Shown: positions 16,106 to 24,717 of the stretch, piece by piece | Layout: each line of letters starts with the position of its first letter | Numbering within the stretch: the first letter of the stretch is position 1 | NCBI GenBank assembly: GCA_964410485.1 | Contig: CAYPHJ010000001.1 | Coordinates: 1-64,000 of the forward strand | Reading direction: 5' to 3' | DNA: 64,000 bases | From: CAYPHJ01 sp964410485 | Lineage (GTDB): Bacteria > Desulfobacterota > Binatia > UBA9968 | Translations under genes and position numbers: made by a program | Notes under the pieces: generated by a model | Told to the model about the DNA's origin: nothing | Seen by the model: only the letters and a program-made list of their open reading frames with translations | Databases searched by the model: none

Positions 16106-16894
16106 TCAGCGGTAATCGCTCATGCCGTATGGCGTCATCACCATAATCTCTGTTTGGGCGGGCAGGGCGGCTTTGCTTACGGCTAGTGTGTGCTTGCCTA
16201 CAAAGCGATGCGGCAACCCTCGTGTGAACATCTCAACCAAGCGAAGATTTTCGCGGTAGTGCATAGGGATCGCGATCTTGGGGTTCAGCTGCTGTAGAAC
16301 CTCCCGAGCCGTATCGGGGGGCATGGTGAAAGTCCCGCCGATGGGAACCATGGCAACATCGACTTTGCCAAATCCCTTGACCTGTTCGGGAGTAAGCCGA
16401 TGGCTCAGATCTCCCAGGTGCGCAATGCAAAGAGCCCCCAGATCGAACAAAAAAGCCGCGCCTTTTAGGGCTGTTCCGTATGCCTGCTGATAGATCGGAA
16501 TATTATAAATGAGCACGTCGCGCACGGTCGTGCTGATCTTGTTCCATTCTGCTCCATAACTGGCCAGTCCGCGCAGTATAACGGGCTTCCCTCTGGCGAT
16601 GTACACTGCGTTGTGATTTGGATGTTCTCTGCCGACGGTAATCACGTGGGGTTCGACGACGGGCGTTGCATACACACCCGGCGCCATCGGGTCGGTTATA
16701 ATTTTGGTCCCTCGACTCGTGGTGATCTGAAAAAAATTGTGGCCGAAGTACTCTATCAGGGCATCGGGTGCGGCGGCATGGGCCAGGCGTGAAAATCCGC
16801 GCGCTACGTCCGGCTCTCGGCAGGCCGCTGCGGCGCGCCCAGGGAACCAGCTAACCAGGAAAAAAATCAGCAAAAGAAAGACGCACAGCGCCAT
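16106..16894 (-). CDS. Exported MBL-fold (metallo-beta-lactamase-like) protein with altered metal motif
   Basis: A 262-residue protein with an N-terminal hydrophobic segment (about residues 1-23, ending GRAAAA) predicting export or anchoring. The body resembles the UlaG/UPF0173-type MBL hydrolases: EYFGHNFFQIT, ITDPMAPG, CIAHLGDLSHRL, DVAMVPIGGTFTM and IPMHYREN. The usual HxHxDH metal motif appears as GREHPNHN, with the first His replaced by Arg and Asp by Asn, while the later His and Asp positions look kept. This suggests one metal site or none. The ABC ATPase gene lies immediately upstream on the same strand (5-bp gap), so the two are probably co-transcribed. Confidence 0.75.
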   Translation of the reverse strand: MALCVFLLLIFFLVSWFPGRAAAACREPDVARGFSRLAHAAAPDALIEYFGHNFFQITTSRGTKIITDPMAPGVYATPVVEPHVITVGREHPNHNAVYIARGKPVILRGLASYGAEWNKISTTVRDVLIYNIPIYQQAYGTALKGAAFLFDLGALCIAHLGDLSHRLTPEQVKGFGKVDVAMVPIGGTFTMPPDTAREVLQQLNPKIAIPMHYRENLRLVEMFTRGLPHRFVGKHTLAVSKAALPAQTEIMVMTPYGMSDYR

Positions 16895-16899
16895 GGTAA

Positions 16900-17658
16900 T
16901 CAGCCGAAATGACCGGGGCGGCTTAATTGCTCGGCGCGAAAAAAATCCGCGACGTAGCCATCAGCCGGCTCGCGCATCAGACGCTCCGGGGTGTCCACCT
17001 GAATGAATCGCCCTTCTCTCATGACTGCAATCCGGTCGGCTAAAGCGATTCCATCAGGCAGATTATGGGTCACATAGATGGTTGTCAGGCGGTGCTCATG
17101 GTGAAACCTCATGATCTCACCACGCATCTTGATCCGATTCAGGGGATCGATATTACTCAACGGCTCGTCCATCAACAAAATTGTCGGCGAGGTGGTCAAG
17201 GCTCGGCCCAGCGCGACTCGTTGCTGCTCGCCACCCGAGAGTTCCGGAGGTTTGCGCTGAAAAAAACTTTCCTCAATGCCGACGCGCCGCGCCAAAGGGC
17301 GAAGGAAGTCCGCGATTCTATCACTGGACCATTTACGGATCTTCAGCGGCAGCGTGAGATTGGTATAAGTCTTTTCGTCGAGTATTTTCATGTGTGGCCA
17401 CAACGCGTAGTTCTGAAAAATCATCTGAACGCCCCGCCTTCCCACGGGCACGTCATTGACCGGCACGCCGCCGATGAAAATAGTTCCGGAATCGGCAGCC
17501 TCCAAGCCGGCGATGAGTCTCAAGGTGGTCGTTTTGCCGCAGCCGCTTTCGCCGACGATCACCATAAACTCGCCGCTCTGTACCGTGAGATCGGCTTGCT
17601 CGACGGCAATCACCGAACCGAATTTTTTGGTGAGTCCCCGGAGTGCGAGAGAAGCCAC
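16900..17658 (-). CDS. ABC transporter ATP-binding protein
   Basis: A 252-residue ABC ATPase with Walker A GESGCGKTT near residue 37, Q-loop MIFQNYALWPH, signature LSGGEQQRVALGRAL, Walker B ILLMDEPLSNIDP and the switch His in YVTHN. It resembles sugar/polyamine importer ATPases (UgpC/PotA type) but stops soon after the D-loop helices and lacks the C-terminal TOBE/OB region that makes those proteins about 350 residues. No permease or binding protein is adjacent, so its transport partner is unknown. It is followed by the MBL-fold gene on the same strand. Confidence 0.82.
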   Translation of the reverse strand: MASLALRGLTKKFGSVIAVEQADLTVQSGEFMVIVGESGCGKTTTLRLIAGLEAADSGTIFIGGVPVNDVPVGRRGVQMIFQNYALWPHMKILDEKTYTNLTLPLKIRKWSSDRIADFLRPLARRVGIEESFFQRKPPELSGGEQQRVALGRALTTSPTILLMDEPLSNIDPLNRIKMRGEIMRFHHEHRLTTIYVTHNLPDGIALADRIAVMREGRFIQVDTPERLMREPADGYVADFFRAEQLSRPGHFG

Positions 17659-17785
17659 GCCCGTATGCTAGTCGAGGCGTGACGAAAAAACAACGGCGCC
17701 ACTGGCCAAGAGGAAACAACTTGTCTATGATCGTCTGGACGTAGTAGATTTGAAGCGGTCATTGTTTTGCCAAAAGAAGGTGTTT

Positions 17786-18535
17786 ATGTCCCTGTTGCCC
17801 CCCGACGCACTCATCAACGATCTTCAGCGTTGTCTGCAGGAGCGCCACCCGCGGCCCCATCCGATCCGGCAGTTGCTCCTCAGCGGCAAATTGACAAAAG
17901 AGCAGCTGCAGTGGTGGGCGAAGAACCAGTTTCATGAGTTTCGCAACATCCATCGTTTCTTCGGTATCCGTTATCAGAAATGCCCCATTCCTGAATTGCG
18001 TCGGATGCTGCTGGAAAACATGGTGGAGGAAGAAGGCGAGGATTTGTTCGGCGGTAAATATCCGAGTCATCGCGAGCTATGGGTCCGATTCGCCGAAGGC
18101 CTGGGCATCGCTCGCGACGATATCCTCGATTATGAACCCCTTCCCGGAATTCGTGCCGCACTGGAGATGTACGTCTCGCTGGTTGACCGCAGTCACTGGG
18201 CCGTGGCAATCGGGACCGGATTGGTCTTTGAGGGAGGAGGGCCCAAACGGATGAAAGAAGAGCGCGAAGCGCTGGAGAAATACTATCCCTGGATTCCTGG
18301 CGAAGCTCTCGATTTTTTCCGTGCTCACGAATACCACGACGAGGGTCATGGCAACATGGTCACCGACGTGATCAGGCGCCACTGTATGGAACCCTGTCTG
18401 CAAGATGAAATGCGCGAAGCGGTGAGGCAACGAGCCGATGTCATGTGGCTGCAGAACGATTGTATCTATCACGCCTTTGTTCGCCCGTCGTTGCCGCCGC
18501 AGACCGTCGCTGAGATTGAAGGGCGCCTCGAGTAA
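17786..18535 (+). CDS. PqqC/TenA-like iron-containing redox enzyme family protein
   Basis: A 249-residue all-helical protein of the heme-oxygenase-like superfamily. It begins MSLLPPDALI; an upstream TTG at 17750 would add 12 residues without family support. Potential metal ligands lie in NQFHEFRNIHRFF, ENMVEEEGEDLFGG and AHEYHDEGHGNM, as in heme-oxygenase-like diiron oxidases and PqqC. PQQ synthesis is unlikely because no other pqq gene is seen. Oxidative cleavage of a small substrate is possible but unproven. It is transcribed divergently from the ABC ATPase, with about 127 bp between the two starts. Confidence 0.72.
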   Translation: MSLLPPDALINDLQRCLQERHPRPHPIRQLLLSGKLTKEQLQWWAKNQFHEFRNIHRFFGIRYQKCPIPELRRMLLENMVEEEGEDLFGGKYPSHRELWVRFAEGLGIARDDILDYEPLPGIRAALEMYVSLVDRSHWAVAIGTGLVFEGGGPKRMKEEREALEKYYPWIPGEALDFFRAHEYHDEGHGNMVTDVIRRHCMEPCLQDEMREAVRQRADVMWLQNDCIYHAFVRPSLPPQTVAEIEGRLE

Positions 18536-18547
18536 AATTTTTCTGGA

Positions 18548-18575
18548 TTTCTTTGCGCTTTAGCGCCTTGGCGGG
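18548..18575. repeat. Dispersed 'CTTTGCGC...CTTGGCG' word element
   Basis: TTTCTTTGCGCTTTAGCGCC followed by TTGGCGGG, with a short GCGCTTTAGCGC palindrome, just after the PqqC-like gene. The reverse complement of 62077-62095 (CTTGGCGTCTTTGCGCGAG) uses the same words. Elements of this type recur in intergenic regions of many environmental genomes; no function is known. Confidence 0.45.
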
Positions 18576-18631
18576 ATTAATGTTTTTTTGCATTCGTACT
18601 GTCCAGATGTAAGCGGATAGGAGTGCGTTCC

Positions 18632-19678
18632 TTGAACAACAAGTGCATAGATTTACGCAGTGACACGGTAACCAAGCCCACACCGGAGATGCGCCGTGCC
18701 ATGGCCGAAGCTGAGGTCGGCGATGATGTCTACCTGGAAGACCCCACGGTGAACCGGCTGCAAGCTCGAGCGGCTGAGATCTTTGGTCGTGAGGCGAGTT
18801 TATTCGTGCCTTCCGGGTCCATGGGAAATCTCGCCTGCGTTATGGCGCAGACTCGGCCGGGGCAGGAAGTGATCTGCGAATCGAGCGGCCATATTTACAG
18901 CTACGAAATGGGATCAATGTCGGCCCTGGGAGGCGTCCTACCTCGGCTCATACCTGCCGTAAACGGCATCCTAAAGTGGGAGGCGATTGCCGCGGCAATC
19001 AGAGAAAAGGTCTACTACCGCCCGCAGACAGCTATGGTCTGTTTGGAGAACACGCACAATATGGCGGGTGGCACTGTATACCCGACCAGCCTGGCGGATG
19101 AAATCTGCGACCGCGCTCATGAAGCCGGAATCGCCGTGCATCTCGACGGCGCGCGCATTTTTAATGCTGCCGCCTATCTCGGCGAAGACGTCGCGGCAAT
19201 GACCCGAAAATTCGACTCGGTGCAGTTCTGTCTCAGCAAGGGACTCGGCGCCCCGGTTGGATCTATGATCGTTGGTTCCAGAGACTTGATCGAGCGTTGC
19301 CGTCGTATCCGAAAAATGCTGGGCGGCGGGATGCGACAAGCCGGGGTTCTCGCGGCGGCGGGTCTGATCGCCTTGGAAAACGGCCCGAAACAGCTCCCTC
19401 AAGACCACGAAAACGCCCAGTTGCTGGCGCACGGCCTGGCCGAAATCCCCGGCATCCGCATCGACCCAAGCAACGTCGTCACCAACATCGTAATGTTTGA
19501 CCTCAGGAACACATCAATGAACGCCGCGGATTTCGTCAACCGCCTCGGCCAACGTGCCGTTTTGGCCGGCGCCGTAGAAGCCTTCCGAGTTCGCCTGGTG
19601 ACACATCGGGACGTGGATCGGTCCGATATCGAAGACGCCTTGCGCACCATTGCTGACGTCGTTCGGACGGCATGTTGA
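18632..19678 (+). CDS. ltaE: Low-specificity L-threonine aldolase
   Basis: A PLP-dependent fold-type I enzyme of about 348 residues that cleaves threonine/allo-threonine to glycine and acetaldehyde. Family motifs are IDLRSDTVTKPTPEM, VGDDVYLEDPTVNRL, FVPSGSMGNL, ENTHNMAGGTVYP, HLDGARIFNAAAYLG and the PLP lysine in FCLSKGLGAPVGS. AGGAG at 18619-18623 is spaced 8 nt from the TTG at 18632, making that start more likely than the GTG at 18623, which overlaps the Shine-Dalgarno. The neighbouring amidohydrolase is convergent, with stop codons a few bases apart. Confidence 0.88.
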   Translation: MNNKCIDLRSDTVTKPTPEMRRAMAEAEVGDDVYLEDPTVNRLQARAAEIFGREASLFVPSGSMGNLACVMAQTRPGQEVICESSGHIYSYEMGSMSALGGVLPRLIPAVNGILKWEAIAAAIREKVYYRPQTAMVCLENTHNMAGGTVYPTSLADEICDRAHEAGIAVHLDGARIFNAAAYLGEDVAAMTRKFDSVQFCLSKGLGAPVGSMIVGSRDLIERCRRIRKMLGGGMRQAGVLAAAGLIALENGPKQLPQDHENAQLLAHGLAEIPGIRIDPSNVVTNIVMFDLRNTSMNAADFVNRLGQRAVLAGAVEAFRVRLVTHRDVDRSDIEDALRTIADVVRTAC

Positions 19679-19683
19679 GAGCG

Positions 19684-20601
19684 TTACCCGCCCAAGCCAA
19701 GCAGCTTTGCCGCATTGTCACCCAAGATCTTTTCTTTGTCTTCTGCCGAAACTTTCAATGCGTGAACCACGTCGACCGAGCGCTTGAGAGAAATCGGCAC
19801 AGGCGGCGAATCGCTCCCGAAAACCACGTGATCGACCCCGATGGTTTCTATGGCGCAATGAACGGCCGGTGGGTGCAGCGAGACTGTATCGAAGTAGAGC
19901 TGTTGGATGTAAGTAGCGGGTGGTCTTGTAAGGAGGTCCGGTTTCCACGGGCCGAAGCTCGCATCTTCCCTGAGCTCGTAGCCAAAGCCCAATCTTCCCG
20001 GCAGCATGGGCAGCGCGCCGCCGACGTGCGCGCAAACGATCTTCAGTTTGGGGAACTTTTCCAGCCCTCCGGTCAGGATAAAGCGTGTCAGTGACAGAGT
20101 CGTATCGAAGGGGCGCCCGATCATCTCGGGCAGGCGGAAAATTTCCATTTTTTCGTTGCCGATTGTGAGCTTCGGGGGGTGAACGAAAAGCGGAACCTCC
20201 AAATCGGTTACGAGTTGAAAAAATGGCGCAGCTCGCGGTGAGTCCAGGTATTCACCGTTGACGCTGGAATTTACCATAATGCCCTTGAGCTTGGCGCCAC
20301 GGACTGCCCGTTCGGTCTCTTTGAGAATGTTATCATCGCCAAATGGTACCGCACAGGCGAGTCCCTGCAGGCGCTGCGGGTACTTGCTGGTTGTCTCAGC
20401 TGCAAACTCGTTAAACTCCTGGACGATTCTTAACGGATTGGCGCCCTCGGGCGAGCGGATCCAGTTGTTGCCAAAAACAGTCATATCAACGCCGGCGTCA
20501 TCCTGCTCGCGGAAGAGCCCGTCGAGATCAAAAATCGATTTCGGTGACTGCGGATGAAACCATTTTTTCGGAACCAAATGTGCGTGGCAGTCGATAACCA
20601 T
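19684..20601 (-). CDS. Amidohydrolase 2 (ACMSD-like) family metal-dependent hydrolase
   Basis: A 305-residue TIM-barrel hydrolase or decarboxylase. Metal ligands are visible as DCHAHLVP (HxH, residues 4-8), FVHPPK, CAHVGGALPML and FGSDSPPVP near the C-terminus. The family includes aminocarboxymuconate-semialdehyde decarboxylase and related aromatic-acid decarboxylases, so a decarboxylation or ring-cleavage product hydrolysis is plausible; substrate unknown. Transcribed convergently with ltaE. The intergenic region upstream of its start (20602-20810) carries a strong hairpin. Confidence 0.8.
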   Translation of the reverse strand: MVIDCHAHLVPKKWFHPQSPKSIFDLDGLFREQDDAGVDMTVFGNNWIRSPEGANPLRIVQEFNEFAAETTSKYPQRLQGLACAVPFGDDNILKETERAVRGAKLKGIMVNSSVNGEYLDSPRAAPFFQLVTDLEVPLFVHPPKLTIGNEKMEIFRLPEMIGRPFDTTLSLTRFILTGGLEKFPKLKIVCAHVGGALPMLPGRLGFGYELREDASFGPWKPDLLTRPPATYIQQLYFDTVSLHPPAVHCAIETIGVDHVVFGSDSPPVPISLKRSVDVVHALKVSAEDKEKILGDNAAKLLGLGG

Positions 20602-20687
20602 AGAGAGCGTTTCCGTTTCTGTTTGAGGGTTGGGTTAAATTACCAGCTTGTCCAATGCGTTGGCAAACGGAGGAAACGGATTGGAGG

Positions 20688-20735
20688 ATTGGAGTATTGG
20701 AGTGCTGAAGTAATGGATCAAACCAATACTCCAAT
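20688..20735. repeat. 13-bp perfect hairpin of iterated TTGGAGTA/TACTCCAA words
   Basis: ATTGGAGTATTGG (20688-20700) pairs perfectly with CCAATACTCCAAT (20723-20735) across a 22-nt loop. It lies between the divergent amidohydrolase and SpoIIM-family genes, so it is not a simple terminator. The TTGGAG word is iterated just upstream. One of several such leader palindromes in this window. Confidence 0.7.
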
Positions 20736-20810
20736 ACTGTTGTCTGCGCTGGTTCCCGCCATAGACGGAAAGCCGTTTATTTCCTGGACAAAAATTGCTT
20801 GAATACTTTC

Positions 20811-21404
20811 ATGCGAACTATCGTGCCGCAGCACCACATCGATTTTCTGGGCGAGATAAAGCCCTACATCAAAACAAGCGTGCTCCTGCTGGCCTTGGGC
20901 ATTATTCTCGGCGGCCTATCCGGGGCACAGCAGTTGAATTTCGGTGCCGGTCTGAGGGAGTCCTTCAGAGCTTTAATCGAAATGTTTGCCGGCTTACCCC
21001 CACCCGTGCTTGCTGTTGCACTTTTTTTCAACAACACAGTGAGCGTATTTTTCGCCATGGTACTGGGCGTGTTCGCTGGCATTGTCCCGGTATGGTCGCT
21101 CTTATTGAATGGTTACGCCATCGGATGGGTGCTCTACCTTTCAATACAGGCCCAAGGACTTTTGCCCTCGTTGTTGGCCATCGCGCCGCATGGAATCTTT
21201 GAGATTCCCGCTTTCTTACTGGGGACCAGCACAGGACTTTTCCTCGGCGTGCGCGCTATCCGGCGTGCTTTTGGCCAGTTTGAGATCAGCCTGAGGAGCG
21301 ATCTTGGCCGTGCGCTTGGATTTTTTTGGCGCGTCATTTTGCCGTTGTTGCTTGTTGCCGCCGTCATCGAGGCTTTTGTGACCGCAACGATTGTTCTGCG
21401 ATAG
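20811..21404 (+). CDS. SpoIIM-family (DUF95) integral membrane protein
   Basis: A 197-residue protein with about five hydrophobic segments (for example SVLLLALGIILGGL, VLAVALFFNNTVSVFFAMVLGVFAG and VILPLLLVAAVIEAF). The signature AIAPHGIFEIPAFLLG between membrane segments is characteristic of the stage II sporulation protein M superfamily, which also occurs widely in non-sporulating bacteria and archaea with unknown function. A TTG at 20799 is a possible earlier start; ATG at 20811 is preferred. No sporulation genes are nearby. Confidence 0.8.
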   Translation: MRTIVPQHHIDFLGEIKPYIKTSVLLLALGIILGGLSGAQQLNFGAGLRESFRALIEMFAGLPPPVLAVALFFNNTVSVFFAMVLGVFAGIVPVWSLLLNGYAIGWVLYLSIQAQGLLPSLLAIAPHGIFEIPAFLLGTSTGLFLGVRAIRRAFGQFEISLRSDLGRALGFFWRVILPLLLVAAVIEAFVTATIVLR

Positions 21405-21491
21405 AGGTGTGAGGAAATTGCTTGAAACTAGAACTAGCAGTTACCCATCAGCCTATTTTTGTGAATTCCTTTTCTGTGTTACAGAACAATC

Positions 21492-23258
21492 GTGGTCCTT
21501 TCCAAGCCACAGATCAAGAGACTGATGCGTTGCGCTATCGGTGAGTTCAAAGCCGATCTGATCGTCAAGGGCGGCAAACTCATCAATGTCTATTCAGGCG
21601 AGATCCTCGACGGGATGGAGATTGCCGTCTTAGACGGGCGCATTTGTTACATCGGGCGCAACTCCGCGCATACGCACGGTGACGCCACCCAAATTATTGA
21701 CGCTTCAGGTCTTTACGTCGCGCCTGGTTTTATCGACGCGCATACTCATATCTCGCACTACTGCCGGCCTTACGAATATCTCCAGGCGTATCTGCCGCAT
21801 GGCACCACCGCGTTGATGGCTTCCGCAGACGAGCTTGTCACGGTTTTCGGTTATCCGGGGTTAAGGTTCTTTTTAGATGACGTCGAACATCATCCGCTGC
21901 GCGTCTATGCTCTGGTTTCAATGGTCGCGCCTCAGGACCCGCTACTCTGCAGCACGAAATTTATGACCCAAGCTGAGGTTGCGTCGGCTCTCAATGACCC
22001 GCGCGTACTTGGCTTGGGCGAGATCGTTTCCTGGTTGCGGCTGCTCAACTGTGACGAGGAGCTTGTGGAGCGCATTGAGATGGCGCAACAACGCGGCAAA
22101 CTCATTCACGGTCACACGGCCGGGGCCCGAGATCAAAAATTGTGCGCTCTGGCGGCTGCCGGGCTTTCTTCTTGCCACGAGCCGATTCATGGAGAGGATG
22201 CGCTGGAGCGCTTGAGGCTGGGCTATTGGACCATGCTGCGGGAGGGCTCTCTGCGGCAGGATCTGGAAGCCACGTTGCCGCCGCTGGTTGGTCGCCAAGT
22301 GAATCTCCAGCGGCTCATTTTGGTGACCGACAGCATGGCGCCTGACGACGCCGAAGATTATGGACACATAGACCATGTGGTGCGACGGGCGGTATCTCTG
22401 GGCCTCTCCCCAATGCAGGCGATTCAAGCAGTCACCCTTAACCCCGCCACCTACTGCGGCCTTGAACAGGAAATCGGCGGTATCGGGCCGGGGCGTTTTG
22501 CCGATATGGCATTGATCGCTGGGCTGGAAACCTGTCAAGTGGAGGCAACCCTGGTTGGTGGCAAGATTGTCGCCGCCGACGCGGTGCCGACATTCTCCTC
22601 GGCGCCCATCGACGTGCCGCCAGAAATGATGCATAGCTTTCCCATTCGTCGCACGGTAACGTCAAGCCAACTCAAGATACTCAGTCGCATACCATCCCCG
22701 CGTGTTCGGGTCATGGAATTGATGAACCAAACCATTACGGCCGAGCGGATCTACAATATGAGCACAGCCGGTGAATCCCTTGTAAGCCTGGTAGATGAGG
22801 ACTTGGTGAAAGTGGCGGTCTTTGATCGTCTAAGGAGGGACGCTCAAATCGCTTTTGGTTTTCTCAAAGGATGGGGCGCTAAAGTGGGCGCCGTGGGAGC
22901 AACGACGAATCTGGACGAAAATACGTTAATGGTTGTCGGGACCAGAGATGAGGACATGTCGCTTTGCGTTAACAGTCTAATCGCCGCGGGGGGAGGGCTG
23001 GCAGTTGTGGATCATGGTGAGGTGCTGGAAAGGATGGCGTTCCCTTTGGGCGGGATTCTTTCCCCCGACCGTTGGCCCACGGTTGGCGCGGGGTTGCGGC
23101 GTATTCAGCGCTGCCTCAGAGAGAAAGGCTCACCTTTTGAAAAGCCGCTGTATCCCTTGTGTTTTTTAACTTTCGTGACTTTGCCGGCGCTCAGAATCAC
23201 CGGGCGTGGTCTCGTGAACGTGAAAGAGCGTAAGATCGTGCCGCTGTTCGTTGAGTAG
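21492..23258 (+). CDS. ade: Adenine deaminase (Ade family)
   Basis: A 588-residue amidohydrolase-superfamily enzyme converting adenine to hypoxanthine and ammonia. Metal and active-site segments are GFIDAHTHISHYCRP, LIHGHTAGA, SSCHEP and LVTDSMAPDD. The C-terminal adenine-deaminase-specific domain includes FGFLKGWGAKVGAVG and the Asn/Asp-rich VGTRDEDMSLCVN. Length agrees with bacterial Ade. The start is a GTG (21492); an ATG at 21525 would remove the basic N-terminal helix found in relatives. It lies 87 bp after the SpoIIM-family gene and convergent with the bactofilin gene. Confidence 0.88.
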   Translation: MVLSKPQIKRLMRCAIGEFKADLIVKGGKLINVYSGEILDGMEIAVLDGRICYIGRNSAHTHGDATQIIDASGLYVAPGFIDAHTHISHYCRPYEYLQAYLPHGTTALMASADELVTVFGYPGLRFFLDDVEHHPLRVYALVSMVAPQDPLLCSTKFMTQAEVASALNDPRVLGLGEIVSWLRLLNCDEELVERIEMAQQRGKLIHGHTAGARDQKLCALAAAGLSSCHEPIHGEDALERLRLGYWTMLREGSLRQDLEATLPPLVGRQVNLQRLILVTDSMAPDDAEDYGHIDHVVRRAVSLGLSPMQAIQAVTLNPATYCGLEQEIGGIGPGRFADMALIAGLETCQVEATLVGGKIVAADAVPTFSSAPIDVPPEMMHSFPIRRTVTSSQLKILSRIPSPRVRVMELMNQTITAERIYNMSTAGESLVSLVDEDLVKVAVFDRLRRDAQIAFGFLKGWGAKVGAVGATTNLDENTLMVVGTRDEDMSLCVNSLIAAGGGLAVVDHGEVLERMAFPLGGILSPDRWPTVGAGLRRIQRCLREKGSPFEKPLYPLCFLTFVTLPALRITGRGLVNVKERKIVPLFVE

Positions 23259-23261
23259 GGA

Positions 23262-23663
23262 TCAGGAAACGCCTTCTTTTTTGCTTTCCTGGCGTAGCGG
23301 CACCACTCTGCCTTCTTTCCTCATCGCGATGTGACCTTCGAGGATTGCTCCGTCGCCGACCACCAAGCTCTGTGCGGTGACATCACCGACGACGGAGCCG
23401 GGGGGTTGGATATCCAGTTTTTTTTCCGTTTGCACGTCGGCGATCACCTTTCCCTGGACCAGGATAGACGCAGCACTGATTTTGCCCTTAACGGTTGCTT
23501 GCTGGCCGATGGTCAGGTTTGCCTGCGAGACGATTTCGCCTTCCACCTCGCCGTCGATGGTGGCAGGACCGTCAAAGTGGATCTTTCCGTTGACCTTTGT
23601 TCCTGGGCCAAGGTATGCGCCCAAATCGTCGGGCAAAGCTGCCGGTCTATTAGCCTCTGCCAT
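23262..23663 (-). CDS. Bactofilin (polymer-forming cytoskeletal protein)
   Basis: A 133-residue protein with the repeating short beta-strand pattern of bactofilins (DUF583): LGPGTKVNGKIHFDGPATID, then VEGEIVSQANLTIG and further six-residue rungs to VVGDGAILEGHI. The flanking ends are disordered and charged. Bactofilins polymerise without nucleotide at the inner membrane and help organise envelope growth. The small HTH gene lies 175 bp upstream on the same strand; convergent with ade. Confidence 0.87.
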   Translation of the reverse strand: MAEANRPAALPDDLGAYLGPGTKVNGKIHFDGPATIDGEVEGEIVSQANLTIGQQATVKGKISAASILVQGKVIADVQTEKKLDIQPPGSVVGDVTAQSLVVGDGAILEGHIAMRKEGRVVPLRQESKKEGVS

Positions 23664-23838
23664 ATTCCCCCCTTTTGTGCGAATGCGATTTATAGATGAA
23701 ACGATCGGTTTTGTCTACCGGATTATTTATCCAACCCAACGAAGGGTATATACCCCGCCTACTGAACTGGCTACCTTTGCCTCGGTCCCGGATACCTTGA
23801 CAGGACGCACGCCCGGTTTTCTCTGGAAACGCCGGATA

Positions 23839-24042
23839 CTAGCTGGCTTTGGTGGTAATATTTTCTTCCGCCTGCACCCATTCTTGAAACCGACTCTCCA
23901 GTATTCGCCATTGACCGCCCACTTTAAAGGCCGGAATCTGGCGGTGTTGGATCATTCTGTGAAGGGTACGTTTGGAAATCTTGAGGATACTGGCGGCCTC
24001 GCCGAGCGTCAAAAGCTTAATGCCGGTTTCGGGTTTTTTCAT
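23839..24042 (-). CDS. Small excisionase/MerR-type helix-turn-helix protein
   Basis: A 67-residue protein with LLTLGEAASILKISKRTLHR and IPAFKVGGQWRILESRFQEW, the winged HTH of the excisionase/AlpA-type family. Such stand-alone proteins bind DNA, and their targets are usually unknown. It lies about 200 bp past the 3' end of tRNA-Leu, a place where integrative elements sit, but no integrase or duplicated tRNA end is seen. The 24043-24249 stretch holds no gene. Confidence 0.72.
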   Translation of the reverse strand: MKKPETGIKLLTLGEAASILKISKRTLHRMIQHRQIPAFKVGGQWRILESRFQEWVQAEENITTKAS

Positions 24043-24249
24043 AGACAGGGGTGCTCCTGAACCTCCACAAAACGAGCAAGGCGTATGCCAGCCTCAGCCC
24101 AGTCTAAGTAACTGATTTTAAAAGGAGCTATTTAAGTCGAGGCCAGGCTAAGCCCAACAAGTTCGAACTTATGCTGACAAAAATGGAATCTGAGGGAGAA
24201 GCTCACTGATCGGGCGGCAGTGGCTGAAGTGAGCGGCCCGAAGGGGAGA

Positions 24250-24336
24250 TGGTGCGAGGAGGGGGACTTGAACCCCCACGGTGTTTCCACCACTAGCCCC
24301 TCAAACTAGCGCGTCTGCCGGTTCCGCCATCCTCGC
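24250..24336 (-). tRNA. tRNA-Leu (anticodon GAG)
   Basis: On the minus strand the 87 bases start GCGAGGA and end TCCTCGCACCA, with CCA encoded. The acceptor stem is perfect, the T-arm is GGGGGTTCAAGTCCCCC, and a long variable arm (class II) is present. The anticodon loop TTGAGGG reads GAG, flanked by a CTAGT/GCTAG stem. It precedes the HTH gene and follows secG. Confidence 0.93.
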
Positions 24337-24381
24337 GACATGACTCCTCACGGTGTGTCACTGGCTATAAGGCTCCGTGAC

Positions 24382-24711
24382 CTATGGTACAGGCGGGGCT
24401 GTCTCCGTTGCCGGCTCGGTTGCTTGTGGAGCAGTGCGCGGTTGAGTGACCGGAGTCCGCTCGTCGAAAATTGTTGACGATGGCCGTTGGCTCGCGAAAT
24501 AGCCGAGCGTTAAAGAGGTGACCATAAAGACGACAGCCATCCCTGTGGTCAATCTGGTAAGGAAGTTTCCTGCTCCGCTGCTGCCGAAGATAGTAGAGCT
24601 TGAGCCACCGAAGACGGCACCGATCTCCGCTCCCTTTCCCTGCTGCAACAAGACAACGAGCACCAGCCCGATGCAAACGATGATATGAACAATTGTGACA
24701 AGGACAATCAT
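24382..24711 (-). CDS. secG: Preprotein translocase subunit SecG
   Basis: A 109-residue membrane protein with two hydrophobic helices (about residues 2-22 and 53-72) and the SecG-type linker LQQGKGAEIGAVFGGSSSTIFG between them. The Pro/Thr-rich tail is typical. It stimulates SecYEG-mediated export. It follows tpiA by 6 bp on the same strand, the very common pgk-tpiA-secG order, and tRNA-Leu lies immediately downstream. Confidence 0.92.
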   Translation of the reverse strand: MIVLVTIVHIIVCIGLVLVVLLQQGKGAEIGAVFGGSSSTIFGSSGAGNFLTRLTTGMAVVFMVTSLTLGYFASQRPSSTIFDERTPVTQPRTAPQATEPATETAPPVP

Positions 24712-24717
24712 GAGCTG

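Noticed and set aside
17786..18535. PQQ biosynthesis gene pqqC
   Set aside because: No pqqA, B, D or E neighbours; the fold family is broad, so the specific name is not justified.
23262..24336. Integrated mobile element between bactofilin and tRNA-Leu
   Set aside because: No integrase, transposase, direct repeats or composition change was found; only one small HTH gene is present.
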